A DNA stretch of 36,202 nucleotides from Cellulomonas sp. (GCA_031178625.1 JAPSIR010000008.1:1-36202), one strand, 5' to 3'. Counted from the first letter of the stretch, positions 1 through 7,905 are shown. A program made the numbers and translations. The notes: generated by a model not told the origin, from the letters alone.

Positions 1-157
1 GCTTGACGCTGTTGACGTCGTTGATCGTCGTCAGCCCCGACTCGATCTCCTGGACACGGACCACGCCGAACGTCGCGACCCCCGCCATGGCGACGATCAG
101 GGCCGCGAACGTCAGCCCCAGCTTGCGTCCGACCGTCAGACGACCTCGTTCGCGCAT
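1..157 (-). CDS. Probable methyl-accepting chemotaxis protein, N-terminal fragment
   Basis: The gene starts at an ATG on the minus strand (155-157) and runs off the left edge of the window, so only about 52 residues are visible. They read MRERGRLTVGRKLGLTF followed by a hydrophobic helix (AALIVAMAGVATFGVV) and then RVQEIESGLTTINDVNS. A short basic cytoplasmic start, one membrane helix and the beginning of a helical outer domain is the usual start of a four-helix-bundle chemoreceptor. A purine-rich AGGGG lies about 8 bases upstream. The gene is too short in the window to exclude a sensor histidine kinase or another receptor with the same topology. If it is a chemoreceptor, the organism is probably motile. 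Confidence 0.55.
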   Translation of the reverse strand, partial: MRERGRLTVGRKLGLTFAALIVAMAGVATFGVVRVQEIESGLTTINDVNSVK

Positions 158-573
158 GTGCGCACCCCTTCCCTGTCCGCCACCCATCGGCCGGCCGGCC
201 GCGGCGCTGAGGTGGCGCGGCCAGGGACGAGGCGTGCGGGGAGGGCACGGGCAGGTCGGCACCGAGGGGCCGACGGTGTCGCGCCGGGTTCCGCCGGCGG
301 AGTGTGGTTGACGTCACGCGCGTGCGTCCGGTAGACCTGTCCGTCGGTGGCACAACGGCGTGGCGCCCGATGCATCACACGGGAGCGGTTCTCGGTAAAC
401 CGCACCCGACGTGCTCGCCGGCCGGAGACGGCTGCGGCGAGCACGTGCACGGTGAGAGCGCGACCATCGTCGCCCGTCCCCGCCGCTGAAGCCCGTCGCC
501 GCGCGGCCCCCGACGTGCCGCAGGCCCCGCGAGCCCGGGGCTCACGGGGCCTGCGCCGACCCACGCCGGGCGG
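158..573. other. Gene-free interval between chemoreceptor and aldo/keto reductase
   Basis: About 416 bases with no convincing gene; the ORFs crossing it have no family resemblance. It should hold the leader and promoter of the chemoreceptor gene (minus strand) and it holds the terminator of the aldo/keto reductase (520-554). Two exact palindromes are visible, TCCGCCGGCGGA (290-301) and TGACGTCA (309-316), upstream of the chemoreceptor start. I cannot assign a factor to them. Confidence 0.5.
520..554 (-). terminator. GC-rich hairpin ending the aldo/keto reductase gene
   Basis: GCAGGCCCCG (520-529) pairs exactly with CGGGGCCTGC (545-554), and inside it GAGC pairs with GCTC around a 5-base loop. 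It lies 20 bases past the stop codon of the reductase. There is no U-tract, as is common for actinobacterial terminators. Confidence 0.7.
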
Positions 574-1368
574 TCAGCCCCGCGTGCCGAGCGCGTCGAT
601 CGCCGCGACCTCGTCGGCGGTGAGCTCGAAGCCGAGCGTGCCGAGGTTCTCCTCGATGCGCTCGCGCCGCACGGACTTCGGGATCACCACGACGTCGTGC
701 TGCACGTGCCAGCGCAGCACCACCTGTGCCGGCGTCACGCCGTGCGCCCGCGCGGCGGCGGCGATCGGCTCGGCGTCCAGGTCGGTGCGCTTGAGCGGGC
801 TGTACCCCTCGACGACCACGCCGCGCTCGCGGTGCGCGGCGAGCAGGTCCGGGTCGTGGTCGACCGGCGAGTACGGGATCTGGTTCACGGCCGGGGCCTC
901 GCCCGTGGCCGCGATCAGCTCGTCGATCTGCGCGATCGAGTAGTTCGAGACGCCGATGGAGCGCACGAGGCCCTCGTCGCGGGCCTTGATGAACTCTGCC
1001 CACACCTCGGGGCTCGCCTGCTTGTTCGGCGGCCAGTGGATGAGCCACAGGTCGAGGTGGTCGGTGCCGAGCGCGGCGAGCGACTCGGTGAGCGTCTGCC
1101 GCTCGCGGCCCGCGTGGTCCGGCGGCAGCTTGGTCGTCACGAAGACGTCGTCCCGGTCGATGCCGCGCGTCGCGAGCGCGCGGCCGACCCGGTCCTCGTT
1201 GCCGTAGCCGGTCGCGGTGTCGATGTGCCGGTAGCCGAGCTGCAGCGCGGTGCTGACGGCGAGCTCGGCCTCGTCGCCCTCGGCCTGCCACGTGCCGAAG
1301 CCGAGGACGGGGATGGCGCCGCCCGGCAGGGTGAGCGTCGGTGTCTGCGGGTGCGTGGTGTCCGTCAT
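574..1368 (-). CDS. Aldo/keto reductase (NADPH-dependent oxidoreductase)
   Basis: A 264-residue soluble protein of the aldo/keto reductase superfamily, which reduces aldehydes or ketones with NADPH. The full catalytic tetrad is visible: Asp in HIDTA, Tyr in GYGNE, Lys in TTKLP and His in LIHWP. VNQIPYSP and the cofactor-binding IPKSV stretch follow in the expected order, and the length fits the short bacterial 2,5-diketogluconate-reductase-like branch. I prefer the ATG at 1368 because GGTGAGG lies 9 bases upstream; the ORF track begins 6 codons earlier at a GTG. The upstream phosphatase gene is on the same strand 55 bases away. Substrate cannot be told from sequence. Confidence 0.9.
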   Translation of the reverse strand: MTDTTHPQTPTLTLPGGAIPVLGFGTWQAEGDEAELAVSTALQLGYRHIDTATGYGNEDRVGRALATRGIDRDDVFVTTKLPPDHAGRERQTLTESLAALGTDHLDLWLIHWPPNKQASPEVWAEFIKARDEGLVRSIGVSNYSIAQIDELIAATGEAPAVNQIPYSPVDHDPDLLAAHRERGVVVEGYSPLKRTDLDAEPIAAAARAHGVTPAQVVLRWHVQHDVVVIPKSVRRERIEENLGTLGFELTADEVAAIDALGTRG

Positions 1369-1423
1369 GCCTCCCATCCTCACCACGCGGGCGCCGCCGC
1401 GCGCGTCGGGGACGACGGGGTGC

Positions 1424-2632
1424 TCAGCCGACGGCCATGTCGTGCTCGCGGCCGGAGGCCCACTGCGCCACGAGGAGCGTGGCGTCGTCCTGGAGGTGCT
1501 CGCCCTGGTGCCGCAGCACCGCGTGCACGACCTGGCGCAGCGTCTCCGGTGCCGGCTCCCCGGCGGCGGCCGACCGCTCCAGCTGGTCGGTGAGCCGCTC
1601 GAGGCCGTAGAAGCCGCCCGCCGGGTCCCGCGCCTCGGTGATCCCGTCCGTGTAGAAGACGGCCCAGTCGTCGGGCTCGAGCCACTCCTCGGCCACGTCG
1701 GTCCGCCCGTCGCCCAGGCCCAGCACGATGCGGCGCCCGCCCGCGAGCTGCTTGACCACCTTGCCGCGGCGCATGAGCAGCGGGGCGGGGTGGCCCGCGT
1801 TGACGTAGCGCAGCCGACCTGTCGTCAGGTCGAGCTCCGCCAGGACGCCCGTCGCGAACGCCCGCTGCTCCCACTCGTCGGCGATCGCGTCGTCGATGCG
1901 CTGCAGGACGGCCGAGAGCGGGTACCCCTCGCGCCGCCCGTTGCGGTACGCGGACAGCGCCACCGCGGCGACGAGCGTGCCGCGCAGGTCGGGCCCCATG
2001 GCGTCGAAGACCGCCAGGTGCGCGACGCCGTCGACGACGCTGTAGTCGAACGCGTCGGCCGCGACGTCGTAGCAGGGCTCGAGGATCCCCGACACGAGCA
2101 GGCCCGGGCAGCCGGACGTGAGCGGCGGCAGGAGGCCGTGCAGGAGCTCGGTCGGGACCGTGCGGTGCCGGCGGCGCGCGGCCAGGTCGAACGCGTCCCC
2201 GTAGCCGGACTTCGCCACGACGAGGTGGCCGACGAGGTGGCTGAGCAGGCGCAGGCGGTCCTGCACCACCGCGTCGCCGAGGTCGGTGCCTGCGGGCAGG
2301 GTGTACTGGAGGATGCCGAGGCGGTGGACGCCGTCGAGCAGCGGGACCCACAGGGACGGATCGCCGCCGGGTACGGGCACCTGCTCGACGCGGCGGAACG
2401 CGCGGCCTGCGAGCGTGCCGTCGACCGCCACCGGCTCGGCGTCCGGGAGCGAGGGCGCCGGCAGCGGGACGAGGCGCGACTGCTCGTGGGCGACGACGTA
2501 CACGCGGACGGTCGACCCGAGGCGCGCCGCCGCGTGGGCGGCCACCTCGGGCACGTCGTCGGGCCGCGCGAGGTGGACCTCGGCGAGCAGGGCGCGCAGG
2601 CTGTCGAGGGTCCGCGTGTCGTCTGCCGTCAT
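1424..2632 (-). CDS. SpoIIE/RsbU-type PP2C family serine phosphatase
   Basis: A 402-residue protein with an N-terminal half that looks like a small sensory domain (GAF-like, not certain) and a C-terminal SpoIIE-type PP2C domain from about residue 180. Metal-binding motifs are present: FDAMGPDLRG, VNAGHPAPLL, YTDGITEARD and LQDDATLLV. Such phosphatases usually dephosphorylate anti-sigma-factor antagonists or related STAS proteins in response to a signal. No anti-sigma factor or STAS gene is nearby, so the partner is unknown. There is no good ribosome-binding site, but a TAGCGT hexamer ends 5 bases before the ATG, so the transcript may be leaderless. No membrane segments are seen. Confidence 0.88.
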   Translation of the reverse strand: MTADDTRTLDSLRALLAEVHLARPDDVPEVAAHAAARLGSTVRVYVVAHEQSRLVPLPAPSLPDAEPVAVDGTLAGRAFRRVEQVPVPGGDPSLWVPLLDGVHRLGILQYTLPAGTDLGDAVVQDRLRLLSHLVGHLVVAKSGYGDAFDLAARRRHRTVPTELLHGLLPPLTSGCPGLLVSGILEPCYDVAADAFDYSVVDGVAHLAVFDAMGPDLRGTLVAAVALSAYRNGRREGYPLSAVLQRIDDAIADEWEQRAFATGVLAELDLTTGRLRYVNAGHPAPLLMRRGKVVKQLAGGRRIVLGLGDGRTDVAEEWLEPDDWAVFYTDGITEARDPAGGFYGLERLTDQLERSAAAGEPAPETLRQVVHAVLRHQGEHLQDDATLLVAQWASGREHDMAVG

Positions 2633-2708
2633 CCCCGACGCTAGACAGCCGTCCGGGATGCCGCCCGCCCGGGGGCGGTTCCCCGGGGGCTCGGGCGGCC
2701 GGGCGTGG

Positions 2709-3329
2709 TCAGTCGAGCGTCGCGCCGAGCGCCTTGCGCAGCGTCAGCAGGAGGTTGGTCACGACGGCGTGCCGGTCGGCGTCCCCCGCGCGGACGGTCG
2801 ACCACGCGAGGTACAGCGCCGACCACAGGACGCCCTGCGACCAGTCGTCGGGTATGCGCGCGTCGAGCGAGCCGTCCTGCCGGCCGCGGGCGCACACCGC
2901 GAGCAGGGCGTCGCCGTTGGCGACGTCGTCGGCCCAGGCATCCTCGGGGACGAGGCCCGTGAAGAGGATCGTCAGCAGGTCGCCGAGCTCGAGGTACTCC
3001 TGCGCCACGCGGAGCAGCGCCTCCAGCGCGGTCCCCTCGTCGAGGCGGGCGCGGGCGTGCGCGGCGGCGATGGCCGCGACGGCGTGGCGGGCGACGGCGT
3101 CGAGCAGGTCGGCACGCTCGGGGAAGTAGCGATGCAGCGTCGTGCGGCCCACGTCGGCGAGGTCGGCGACGGCGGCGAGCGAGGCGCCGGGGTCTGCTGC
3201 GAGGGCCCGGACGGCAGCGTCCACGATCGCCTGCCGGGTGCGGGCGCGCGCCCCCGTCTCGGCCGGCGGGGCGGCGGCGCCGACCGACCGCTGCTCGCGC
3301 GTGCTGTTCGCCATGAGCGAACGGTACAT
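2709..3329 (-). CDS. TetR family transcriptional regulator
   Basis: A 206-residue repressor-type protein. Residues about 25-75 form the TetR helix-turn-helix (RQAIVDAAVRALAADP...SLAAVADLADVGRTTLHRYFPERADLL), with the typical TLHRYF signature. The rest is a helical ligand-binding domain. Two ATG starts are possible: 3329 (MYRSLMANS) has AGGA 5 bases upstream and is preferred; 3314 (MANSTREQ) has no such site. The gene is divergent from an ABC exporter 60 bases away, and a perfect dyad (TGGAACA-N4-TGTTCCA) lies between them. It therefore most likely represses the exporter and itself, released by a compound the pump carries. Confidence 0.88.
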   Translation of the reverse strand: MYRSLMANSTREQRSVGAAAPPAETGARARTRQAIVDAAVRALAADPGASLAAVADLADVGRTTLHRYFPERADLLDAVARHAVAAIAAAHARARLDEGTALEALLRVAQEYLELGDLLTILFTGLVPEDAWADDVANGDALLAVCARGRQDGSLDARIPDDWSQGVLWSALYLAWSTVRAGDADRHAVVTNLLLTLRKALGATLD

Positions 3330-3353
3330 CGCGATCCTGGGACGGAATTGCCG

Positions 3354-3383
3354 TTGACCCATATGGAACATGGGTGTTCCACT
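3354..3383 (+). promoter_or_regulatory. Putative promoter of the ABC exporter
   Basis: TTGACC (3354-3359) is a good -35 hexamer. TCCACT (3378-3383), 18 bases downstream, is a weak -10 match (3 of 6). Transcription would begin at about 3390, the A of the proposed ATG, so the mRNA would be leaderless. No Shine-Dalgarno sequence precedes that ATG. Confidence 0.45.
3364..3381. promoter_or_regulatory. TetR-type operator dyad
   Basis: TGGAACA-TGGG-TGTTCCA is a perfect inverted repeat with 7-base arms, placed in the spacer and -10 region of the exporter promoter. It overlaps a second dyad, CCCAT-N7-ATGGG (3358-3374). Position and symmetry fit binding by the adjacent TetR protein; binding itself is inferred. 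Confidence 0.65.
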
Positions 3384-3389
3384 CGTGCG

Positions 3390-5342
3390 ATGAGCGCCGA
3401 GCCTGCCCAGGAGCCCCGCACCGCCGCGCCGACGGCCGCGCCGTCCTCTGCGCCGGCCACCACGGCCACGGCGACCGCCGCCGTGCCGCCGTCCACCCCC
3501 GACGCACCCGCACCCGCGCCCGGCGGGACGGGCGCGCTCCTCCCGCGCGGCGAGCAGCTGCGCATCCTGCTCGACCTCGTGCGCCCGCACCGCCGGACGC
3601 TCGCGCTCGGCCTCGTGCTGGGGCTGTTCAGCACCGCGCTGGCGCTCGCGACGCCGATGGTCACCAAGTGGGTGCTGGACACCCTGGGCGGCGACCGGTC
3701 GCTGGCCCAGCCGGTCGCCGTGCTGCTGACGCTGTTCGTCGTCGGCTCGGTCGTCGGGTACGTGCAGTGGGTCGTCATGGGCACGCTGGCCGAGCGCATC
3801 GTCCTCGACGCGCGCGAGTCGCTCGTGCGCCGCTACCTGCGCGCCACGGTCGCCGCGATCACGGGCCGCCCGACCGGCGAGCTCGTCACGCGCGTCACGT
3901 CCGACACGGTCCTGCTGCGCGAGGCGGCGTCGTCCAGCCTCGTCAGCCTCGTCAACGGGACGGTCGCGCTCGTCGGCACGCTCGTGCTCATGGGCGTGCT
4001 CGACCTGGTGCTGCTCGGCACGACGATGGCCGCGATCGTCGTGGTCGGTGCGGTGATGGCCGCGCTGCTGCCCGGCATCGGCGTCGCGGAGAAGGCGTCG
4101 CAGGAGGCGCTGGGCCGCCTGGGCGGGACGCTCGAGGGGTCGCTGCGGGCGATGCGGACCGTGAAGTCCAGCCGCGCCGAGGCGCGGCAGGCGGCGGCGA
4201 TCCTCGGCGCCGCCCGCGACGCACGCGACCACTCGGTGCGCGCTGTCCGCACGACCGCGCTCGCGTGGACCGTCGCGTGGGGCGGCATCCAGCTGGCGAT
4301 CATCGTGATCCTCGGCCTGGGCGCGTGGCGGGTGGCGCAGGGCGAGCTGCCCGTGTCGAGCCTCGTCGCGTTCCTGCTCTACGCCTTCAACATCGTCGGC
4401 CCGATCACCGAGCTGACGCAGAGCCTGACGCAGCTGCAGTCCGGCGTCGCGGCCGCGGCGCGGATCAGCGAGGTGCAGGCGATGGACGTCGAGCCGGACG
4501 GCCCGGCGGACCGCGCCCCGGCGGAGGTGCGGACGGACCCCGACGGCGACGCCGGCCGCGACGGCGGGGCCCGGCGCGAGGACGTCCCCGTGCTCGAGCT
4601 GCGCGGCGTCACCGCCGCCTACGGGCCCGACCGCGAGCCGGCCGTCCGCGACCTCTCGCTGGTCGTGCCGCGGCGCGGCCACACGGCGCTCGTCGGCCCG
4701 TCCGGCGCCGGCAAGACCACGGTGTTCTCCCTGCTCCTGCGGTTCCTCGAGCCGCAGGACGGCCAGATCCTGCTCGACGGCCGCCCGTACGCGACGTGGA
4801 GCCACGCCGAGGTGCGCGGACGGTTCGCCTACGTCGAGCAGGAGACGCCCGTCGTCCCGGGCACGATCCGCGACAACCTGCTGTTCAGCAACCCCGACGC
4901 CACCGAGGACGACCTCCGGCGGGCGCTCGCGGCCGTCCGCCTCGACGGCGCGTTCGACGACCTGCCGGACGGGCTCGGCACCCGCCTGTCGGAGACCTCC
5001 GTGTCCGGCGGGCAGCGGCAGCGCATCGCGCTCGCCCGGGCGATGGTCTGCCGACCGGACGTGCTGCTGCTCGACGAGGCGACGGCGCAGGTCGACGGCC
5101 TCACCGAGGCCGCCGTGCACGACGTCATCCGCGCGATGGCGACGACCGGCGCGGTCGTGACGGTGGCGCACCGCCTGTCGACGGTCGTCGACGCCGACAC
5201 GATCGTCGTGCTCGAGGACGGGCGCGTCCGGGCGCACGGCACGCACGCGGAGCTGCTCGCCACCGACGCGCTGTACCGCGATCTCGTCGAGGCCCTGCGG
5301 ATCCGCGACGCCACCGACGACACCGTGCCGGTCGACGCGTGA
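3390..5342 (+). CDS. ABC exporter half-transporter (fused membrane domain and ATPase)
   Basis: A 650-residue type IV ABC exporter of the MsbA/BmrA kind. Residues 1-50 are an Ala/Pro/Thr-rich extension. The six-helix membrane domain spans about 60-340, followed by a charged linker and the ATPase. Visible ATPase motifs are Walker A GPSGAGKTT, Q-loop YVEQE, signature VSGGQRQR, Walker B VLLLDEAT and switch histidine AHRLST, so it should be active as a homodimer. The start is the ATG at 3390; an in-frame ATG at 3363 would give a 9-residue extension that overlaps the operator. Divergence from a TetR gene suggests drug or lipid export induced by its substrate. A strong hairpin follows the stop. Confidence 0.92.
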   Translation: MSAEPAQEPRTAAPTAAPSSAPATTATATAAVPPSTPDAPAPAPGGTGALLPRGEQLRILLDLVRPHRRTLALGLVLGLFSTALALATPMVTKWVLDTLGGDRSLAQPVAVLLTLFVVGSVVGYVQWVVMGTLAERIVLDARESLVRRYLRATVAAITGRPTGELVTRVTSDTVLLREAASSSLVSLVNGTVALVGTLVLMGVLDLVLLGTTMAAIVVVGAVMAALLPGIGVAEKASQEALGRLGGTLEGSLRAMRTVKSSRAEARQAAAILGAARDARDHSVRAVRTTALAWTVAWGGIQLAIIVILGLGAWRVAQGELPVSSLVAFLLYAFNIVGPITELTQSLTQLQSGVAAAARISEVQAMDVEPDGPADRAPAEVRTDPDGDAGRDGGARREDVPVLELRGVTAAYGPDREPAVRDLSLVVPRRGHTALVGPSGAGKTTVFSLLLRFLEPQDGQILLDGRPYATWSHAEVRGRFAYVEQETPVVPGTIRDNLLFSNPDATEDDLRRALAAVRLDGAFDDLPDGLGTRLSETSVSGGQRQRIALARAMVCRPDVLLLDEATAQVDGLTEAAVHDVIRAMATTGAVVTVAHRLSTVVDADTIVVLEDGRVRAHGTHAELLATDALYRDLVEALRIRDATDDTVPVDA

Positions 5343-5345
5343 GGC

Positions 5346-5377
5346 GGGGGTGCGCCGCCGGTCGGCGGCGCACCCCC
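5346..5377. terminator. Bidirectional terminator hairpin between exporter and YjbR-like gene
   Basis: GGGGGTGCGCCGCCG pairs with CGGCGGCGCACCCCC in a 15-base perfect stem with a very short loop. It sits 3 bases past the exporter stop and about 20 bases past the stop of the convergent YjbR-like gene, so it can serve both. Confidence 0.75.
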
Positions 5378-5398
5378 CGAGCGCCTCTGTGCCGGGCC

Positions 5399-5761
5399 TC
5401 AGCCGGCGTCCGTTGCCGGCGCGGGCGGTCCGAGCCCCGGGTGCCGCCGCCGCAGCACCGGCGGCGCGGCCCACCACCACGACTCGGCGAGCAGCGCCCG
5501 GACGAGGTCCTCGTCGGCCGCCCGCAGGTCGACGAGCACCAGGTTCGTGCCCGCGTGGTGGTCGGTCGTCGAGAAGAGGCGTGGGTCCTGCGCGGCGAGC
5601 GCGCGGCGCTCGCCGTCGTCCTCGACGCGGACCGTCAGCCGGTCGTCGTCCCACATCCGCGCGACGAGCGCGCGGTGGAACCACGCGGGCTGCCCCCAGC
5701 TGGACCGCTCGGTCACCCCGGGCAGGGCGAGGGCCAGGCGACGCACGCCGTCGACGTCCAC
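5399..5761 (-). CDS. MmcQ/YjbR family protein
   Basis: A 120-residue protein of the MmcQ/YjbR family: VRRLALALPGVTERSSWGQPAWFHRALVARMWDDDRLTVRV, then LFSTTDHHAGTNLVLVDLRAADEDLVRALLAESWWWAAP. The ALPG..E...WG..AWF opening and the closing region with LV..L..ESWW are typical of the family. Members have a CyaY-like fold and are often called DNA-binding, but no clear biochemical role is established. The start is a GTG at 5761 that gives the usual family length; the longer track ORF upstream is a shadow of the neighbouring gene. It lies 32 bases downstream of the nucleotidyltransferase gene on the same strand, so the two are probably cotranscribed. Confidence 0.8.
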   Translation of the reverse strand: MDVDGVRRLALALPGVTERSSWGQPAWFHRALVARMWDDDRLTVRVEDDGERRALAAQDPRLFSTTDHHAGTNLVLVDLRAADEDLVRALLAESWWWAAPPVLRRRHPGLGPPAPATDAG

Positions 5762-5793
5762 CCGGCCAGCATGGGCGCACGGTGCCCCGAGTG

Positions 5794-6483
5794 CTACTCC
5801 TCGCCGCCCGGACCGCCGCGGCCCGGCGTCGCCGTGAGCCGACCGCCACCGTTCCCCGTGAGACCCAGCTCGTCGACGAGGTACAGGAACGCCCGCGCGT
5901 ACGGGTGGTCCGCCGTCTCCTCGCGGACCTGGTCCCAGTCGATCTGCTCGCGCAGCGCGCGGGCCATCGGCAGCAGCCACGTGAAGTCGCAGTAGTGCTC
6001 GCCGAGCACGCGCATCTTGGCCGAGATGATGTCGGTGGCCGGCAGCACCGGCATCCGCACCGCGAGGACCTCGAGCTGTTCCGCACGCTCGAGCTGCTCG
6101 TAGGTGACGGGCTCACCGACCATGCGGAAGAGCACGTCGACGAGCTGCCCGTGGTGGTACGCCTTGAACAGCCAGTTCTCCGCGGGCTGCTGCACGTCGA
6201 GGCCCGCTGACGCCAGCGCGTTCTTGGCGCGGTCGACGTCCTCCTCGGCGATCGCGAAGTCGGCGTCGTGGCTGGGCTCCGGCGCGCCCCGCGCCCACGC
6301 GGCGTAGCCGCCGACCAGGGCGAACGGGATCTCGGCGTCGAGGAGCGCGACGGCGGTGCGCCGCAGGCCGTCCTGGAGCGCGGCACGGTCGTCCGGGGTC
6401 TCCGCGCCGGTCGGCACGGGCAGCGGGGGCGGGGCCGCACCGACGAGCGGTGTGCCGCCGGTCGGCGTCGTCTCGGTAGGCAT
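5794..6483 (-). CDS. Nucleotidyltransferase-fold protein
   Basis: A 229-residue protein with a polymerase-beta-like nucleotidyltransferase core. The motif is IPFALVGGYAAWARGAPEPSHDADFAI, where GG and DxD are the nucleotide- and metal-binding elements, followed by DVLFR, LPATDIISAKMRVLGEHYCDF. The first 30 residues are Pro/Thr-rich and likely disordered. It resembles stand-alone or AbiEii-like nucleotidyltransferases, but no AbiEi or HEPN partner is next to it, so I do not call a toxin-antitoxin system. No Shine-Dalgarno sequence precedes the ATG; TAGACA lies 12 to 7 bases upstream, suggesting a leaderless mRNA. Substrate is unknown. Confidence 0.75.
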   Translation of the reverse strand: MPTETTPTGGTPLVGAAPPPLPVPTGAETPDDRAALQDGLRRTAVALLDAEIPFALVGGYAAWARGAPEPSHDADFAIAEEDVDRAKNALASAGLDVQQPAENWLFKAYHHGQLVDVLFRMVGEPVTYEQLERAEQLEVLAVRMPVLPATDIISAKMRVLGEHYCDFTWLLPMARALREQIDWDQVREETADHPYARAFLYLVDELGLTGNGGGRLTATPGRGGPGGEE

Positions 6484-6600
6484 GCACGGTGTCTACACGC
6501 CCCGCGCCCCGTCCGCAGGGCGAGCGGCGTCGGACGGGCCGGGGACGGGGCGACGACCGGCCCGCGGGGCCCATCCCGCGCGGCGACGCGGACACCGGGT

Positions 6601-6606
6601 CACAAT
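6601..6606 (+). promoter_or_regulatory. -10 element for leaderless EEP gene
   Basis: CACAAT ends 6 bases before the GTG start at 6613. This would place transcription initiation at the start codon. No -35 match and no ribosome-binding site are seen. Confidence 0.45.
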
Positions 6607-6612
6607 CGCCGC

Positions 6613-7377
6613 GTGCGGCTGGCCACCTTCAACATCCTGCACGGGCGCTCGACCGTCGACGGGCGGGTCGACCTCGACCGGTTCGCGGACGCGGTGCGCC
6701 GCCTCGACGCCGACGTGCTCGCGCTCCAGGAGGTCGACCGCGGGCAGGCGCGCTCCCACGGCGCCGACCTGACGTCCGTGGCGGCGGACGCCATGGGTGC
6801 GCCGCACCACCGCTTCGTCGCGACCCTGCAGGGCGAGCCGGACCTGTGGGTCGCCGCGACCGGGGACGCGCAGCCGTCGGGCGCCGCCTACGGGATCGCG
6901 CTGCTGTCGCGCCTGCCCGTGCACGAGTGGCGCGTCGTGGCGCTGCCGGCGCTGCGCGGCCGCACGCCCATCCGGTTCCCGGGCGCCCGCTGGCCGGTGC
7001 TCGTGCGCGACGAGCCGCGGTCCGCCATCGCCGGTGTCGTGCAGACCGCCGACGGCCCGTGCACGGTCGTCGGCACGCACCTGACGTTCATCCCCGGCTG
7101 GAACGCGCGCCAGCTGCGGCACGTCGTCCGCGCGACCCGCACGCTGCCGGGCCCGCGCGTGGTGATGGGCGACCTCAACATGTCCGGCGACCGGCCCGCG
7201 CGCGTGTCCGGGCTGCGGCCGCTCGCGCGCGCGTCGACGTACCCGCTCGCGACGCCGCAGCGGCAGCTCGACCACGTGCTCGGCGGGGGCCGCGTCACCG
7301 CGACGTCGGGTGCCCGCTCGCTCGACCTCGGCCTGTCCGACCACCGCGCGCTCGTCGTCGACGTCGCGGTGGGCTGA
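6613..7377 (+). CDS. Endonuclease/exonuclease/phosphatase family hydrolase
   Basis: A 254-residue member of the EEP (DNase I-like) superfamily of metal-dependent phosphodiesterases. The catalytic landmarks appear in order: FNILHG (metal-binding Asn), LALQEVDRG (Glu), VGTHLTF, VVMGDLNMSGD (Asp/Asn) and LSDHRALVV (Asp/His). The chain lacks a signal peptide. The GTG start at 6613 is chosen because the family motif TFNI begins at residue 5. CACAAT sits exactly 12 bases upstream, which suggests a leaderless transcript. It is divergent from the nucleotidyltransferase gene. Nucleic acid, phospholipid or inositol phosphate could each be the substrate. Confidence 0.87.
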   Translation: MRLATFNILHGRSTVDGRVDLDRFADAVRRLDADVLALQEVDRGQARSHGADLTSVAADAMGAPHHRFVATLQGEPDLWVAATGDAQPSGAAYGIALLSRLPVHEWRVVALPALRGRTPIRFPGARWPVLVRDEPRSAIAGVVQTADGPCTVVGTHLTFIPGWNARQLRHVVRATRTLPGPRVVMGDLNMSGDRPARVSGLRPLARASTYPLATPQRQLDHVLGGGRVTATSGARSLDLGLSDHRALVVDVAVG

Positions 7378-7460
7378 CGCCGCGGGCGGACCTTAGGCGA
7401 CGTCGCGGTGCCCGTGCACGTACGGCCGCGGGCGCGTCCGGCACGGTCTCGCGCAGCGGA

Positions 7461-7478
7461 CGCCCGTTTGCGCGGGCG
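7461..7478. terminator. Weak hairpin downstream of the EEP gene
   Basis: CGCCCG-TTTGCG-CGGGCG forms a 6-base stem 84 bases after the EEP stop codon. It may end that transcript before the HesB-like gene. The assignment is weak because the stem is short for this genome. Confidence 0.3.
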
Positions 7479-7576
7479 CGCGTCGTCCGGTCACGGTGGG
7501 TCGCGACCGACGGCGTCGGCCCCGACGGCTCCGGCCGGACGGGACGGCGTCACCAGGCGAGCAGAGAGGAGCACAC

Positions 7577-7849
7577 GTGCTCACCCTGACCGACAACGCC
7601 CGCACCGCCGTCGAGACCCTCACCCAGCGCGCCGGGCTGCCCGAGGAGGGCGGCCTGCGCATCGCCGAGCAGGACTCGGGCGGCTTCGAGCTCGCGCTCG
7701 TCGCCGGTCCGGACCCCGGCGACGACGTCGTGACCGCGGGGGACGCGCACGTCTACGTCGACCCCCGCACGGCGCACACGCTGACCGACCAGCGCCTGGA
7801 CGTCGAGGCGGTCGGCGACGGGTCGGCGTTCACGCTCACCCGGCAGTGA
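7577..7849 (+). CDS. HesB/IscA-like (A-type Fe-S scaffold fold) protein without cysteines
   Basis: A 90-residue protein: LTLTDNARTAVETLTQRAGLPEEGGLRIAEQDSGGFELALVAGPDPGDDVVTAGDAHVYVDPRTAHTLTDQRLDVEAV. The pattern (helix, GGLRI strand, V.V.....L....LD strand) matches the HesB/IscA family. There is no cysteine anywhere, so the three Fe-S ligands of true A-type scaffolds are missing. Close relatives in Actinobacteria are annotated as HesB-like assembly proteins, but classic Fe-S transfer looks unlikely here. The GTG start has GAGAGGAG 6 bases upstream, a strong site. The gene stands alone with a strong terminator after it. Function unknown. Confidence 0.75.
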   Translation: MLTLTDNARTAVETLTQRAGLPEEGGLRIAEQDSGGFELALVAGPDPGDDVVTAGDAHVYVDPRTAHTLTDQRLDVEAVGDGSAFTLTRQ

Positions 7850-7868
7850 CCGCGCACTGACGACGCGG

Positions 7869-7905
7869 CGACGCCCCCGGTGCCGGTGCGGCACCGGGGG
7901 CGTCG
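7869..7905. terminator. Strong bidirectional terminator
   Basis: CGACGCCCCCGGTGCCG pairs perfectly with CGGCACCGGGGGCGTCG, a 17-base stem with a GTG loop. It lies between the HesB-like gene (+) and the FMN reductase gene (-) and can stop both. Confidence 0.8.

Noticed and set aside
396-425. Motility sigma-factor (TAAA-N15-GCCGATAA) promoter near the chemoreceptor
   Set aside because: A TAAA is present but on the plus strand, pointing away from the chemoreceptor, and the second element does not match.
1250-2644. 464-residue plus-strand ORF opposite the PP2C-type phosphatase
   Set aside because: Antisense frame of a gene with intact phosphatase motifs; composition is that of a shadow.
2709-6440. 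1243-residue minus-strand ORF
   Set aside because: Only its last 206 codons form the TetR gene. The rest is the reverse shadow of the ABC exporter and of other frames, with Arg/Ala/Gly-rich composition typical of GC-rich antisense frames.
5399-6483. Toxin-antitoxin system from the nucleotidyltransferase and YjbR-like genes
   Set aside because: No AbiEi-like regulator, HEPN protein or other recognised partner is adjacent, and the YjbR family is not known as an antitoxin.
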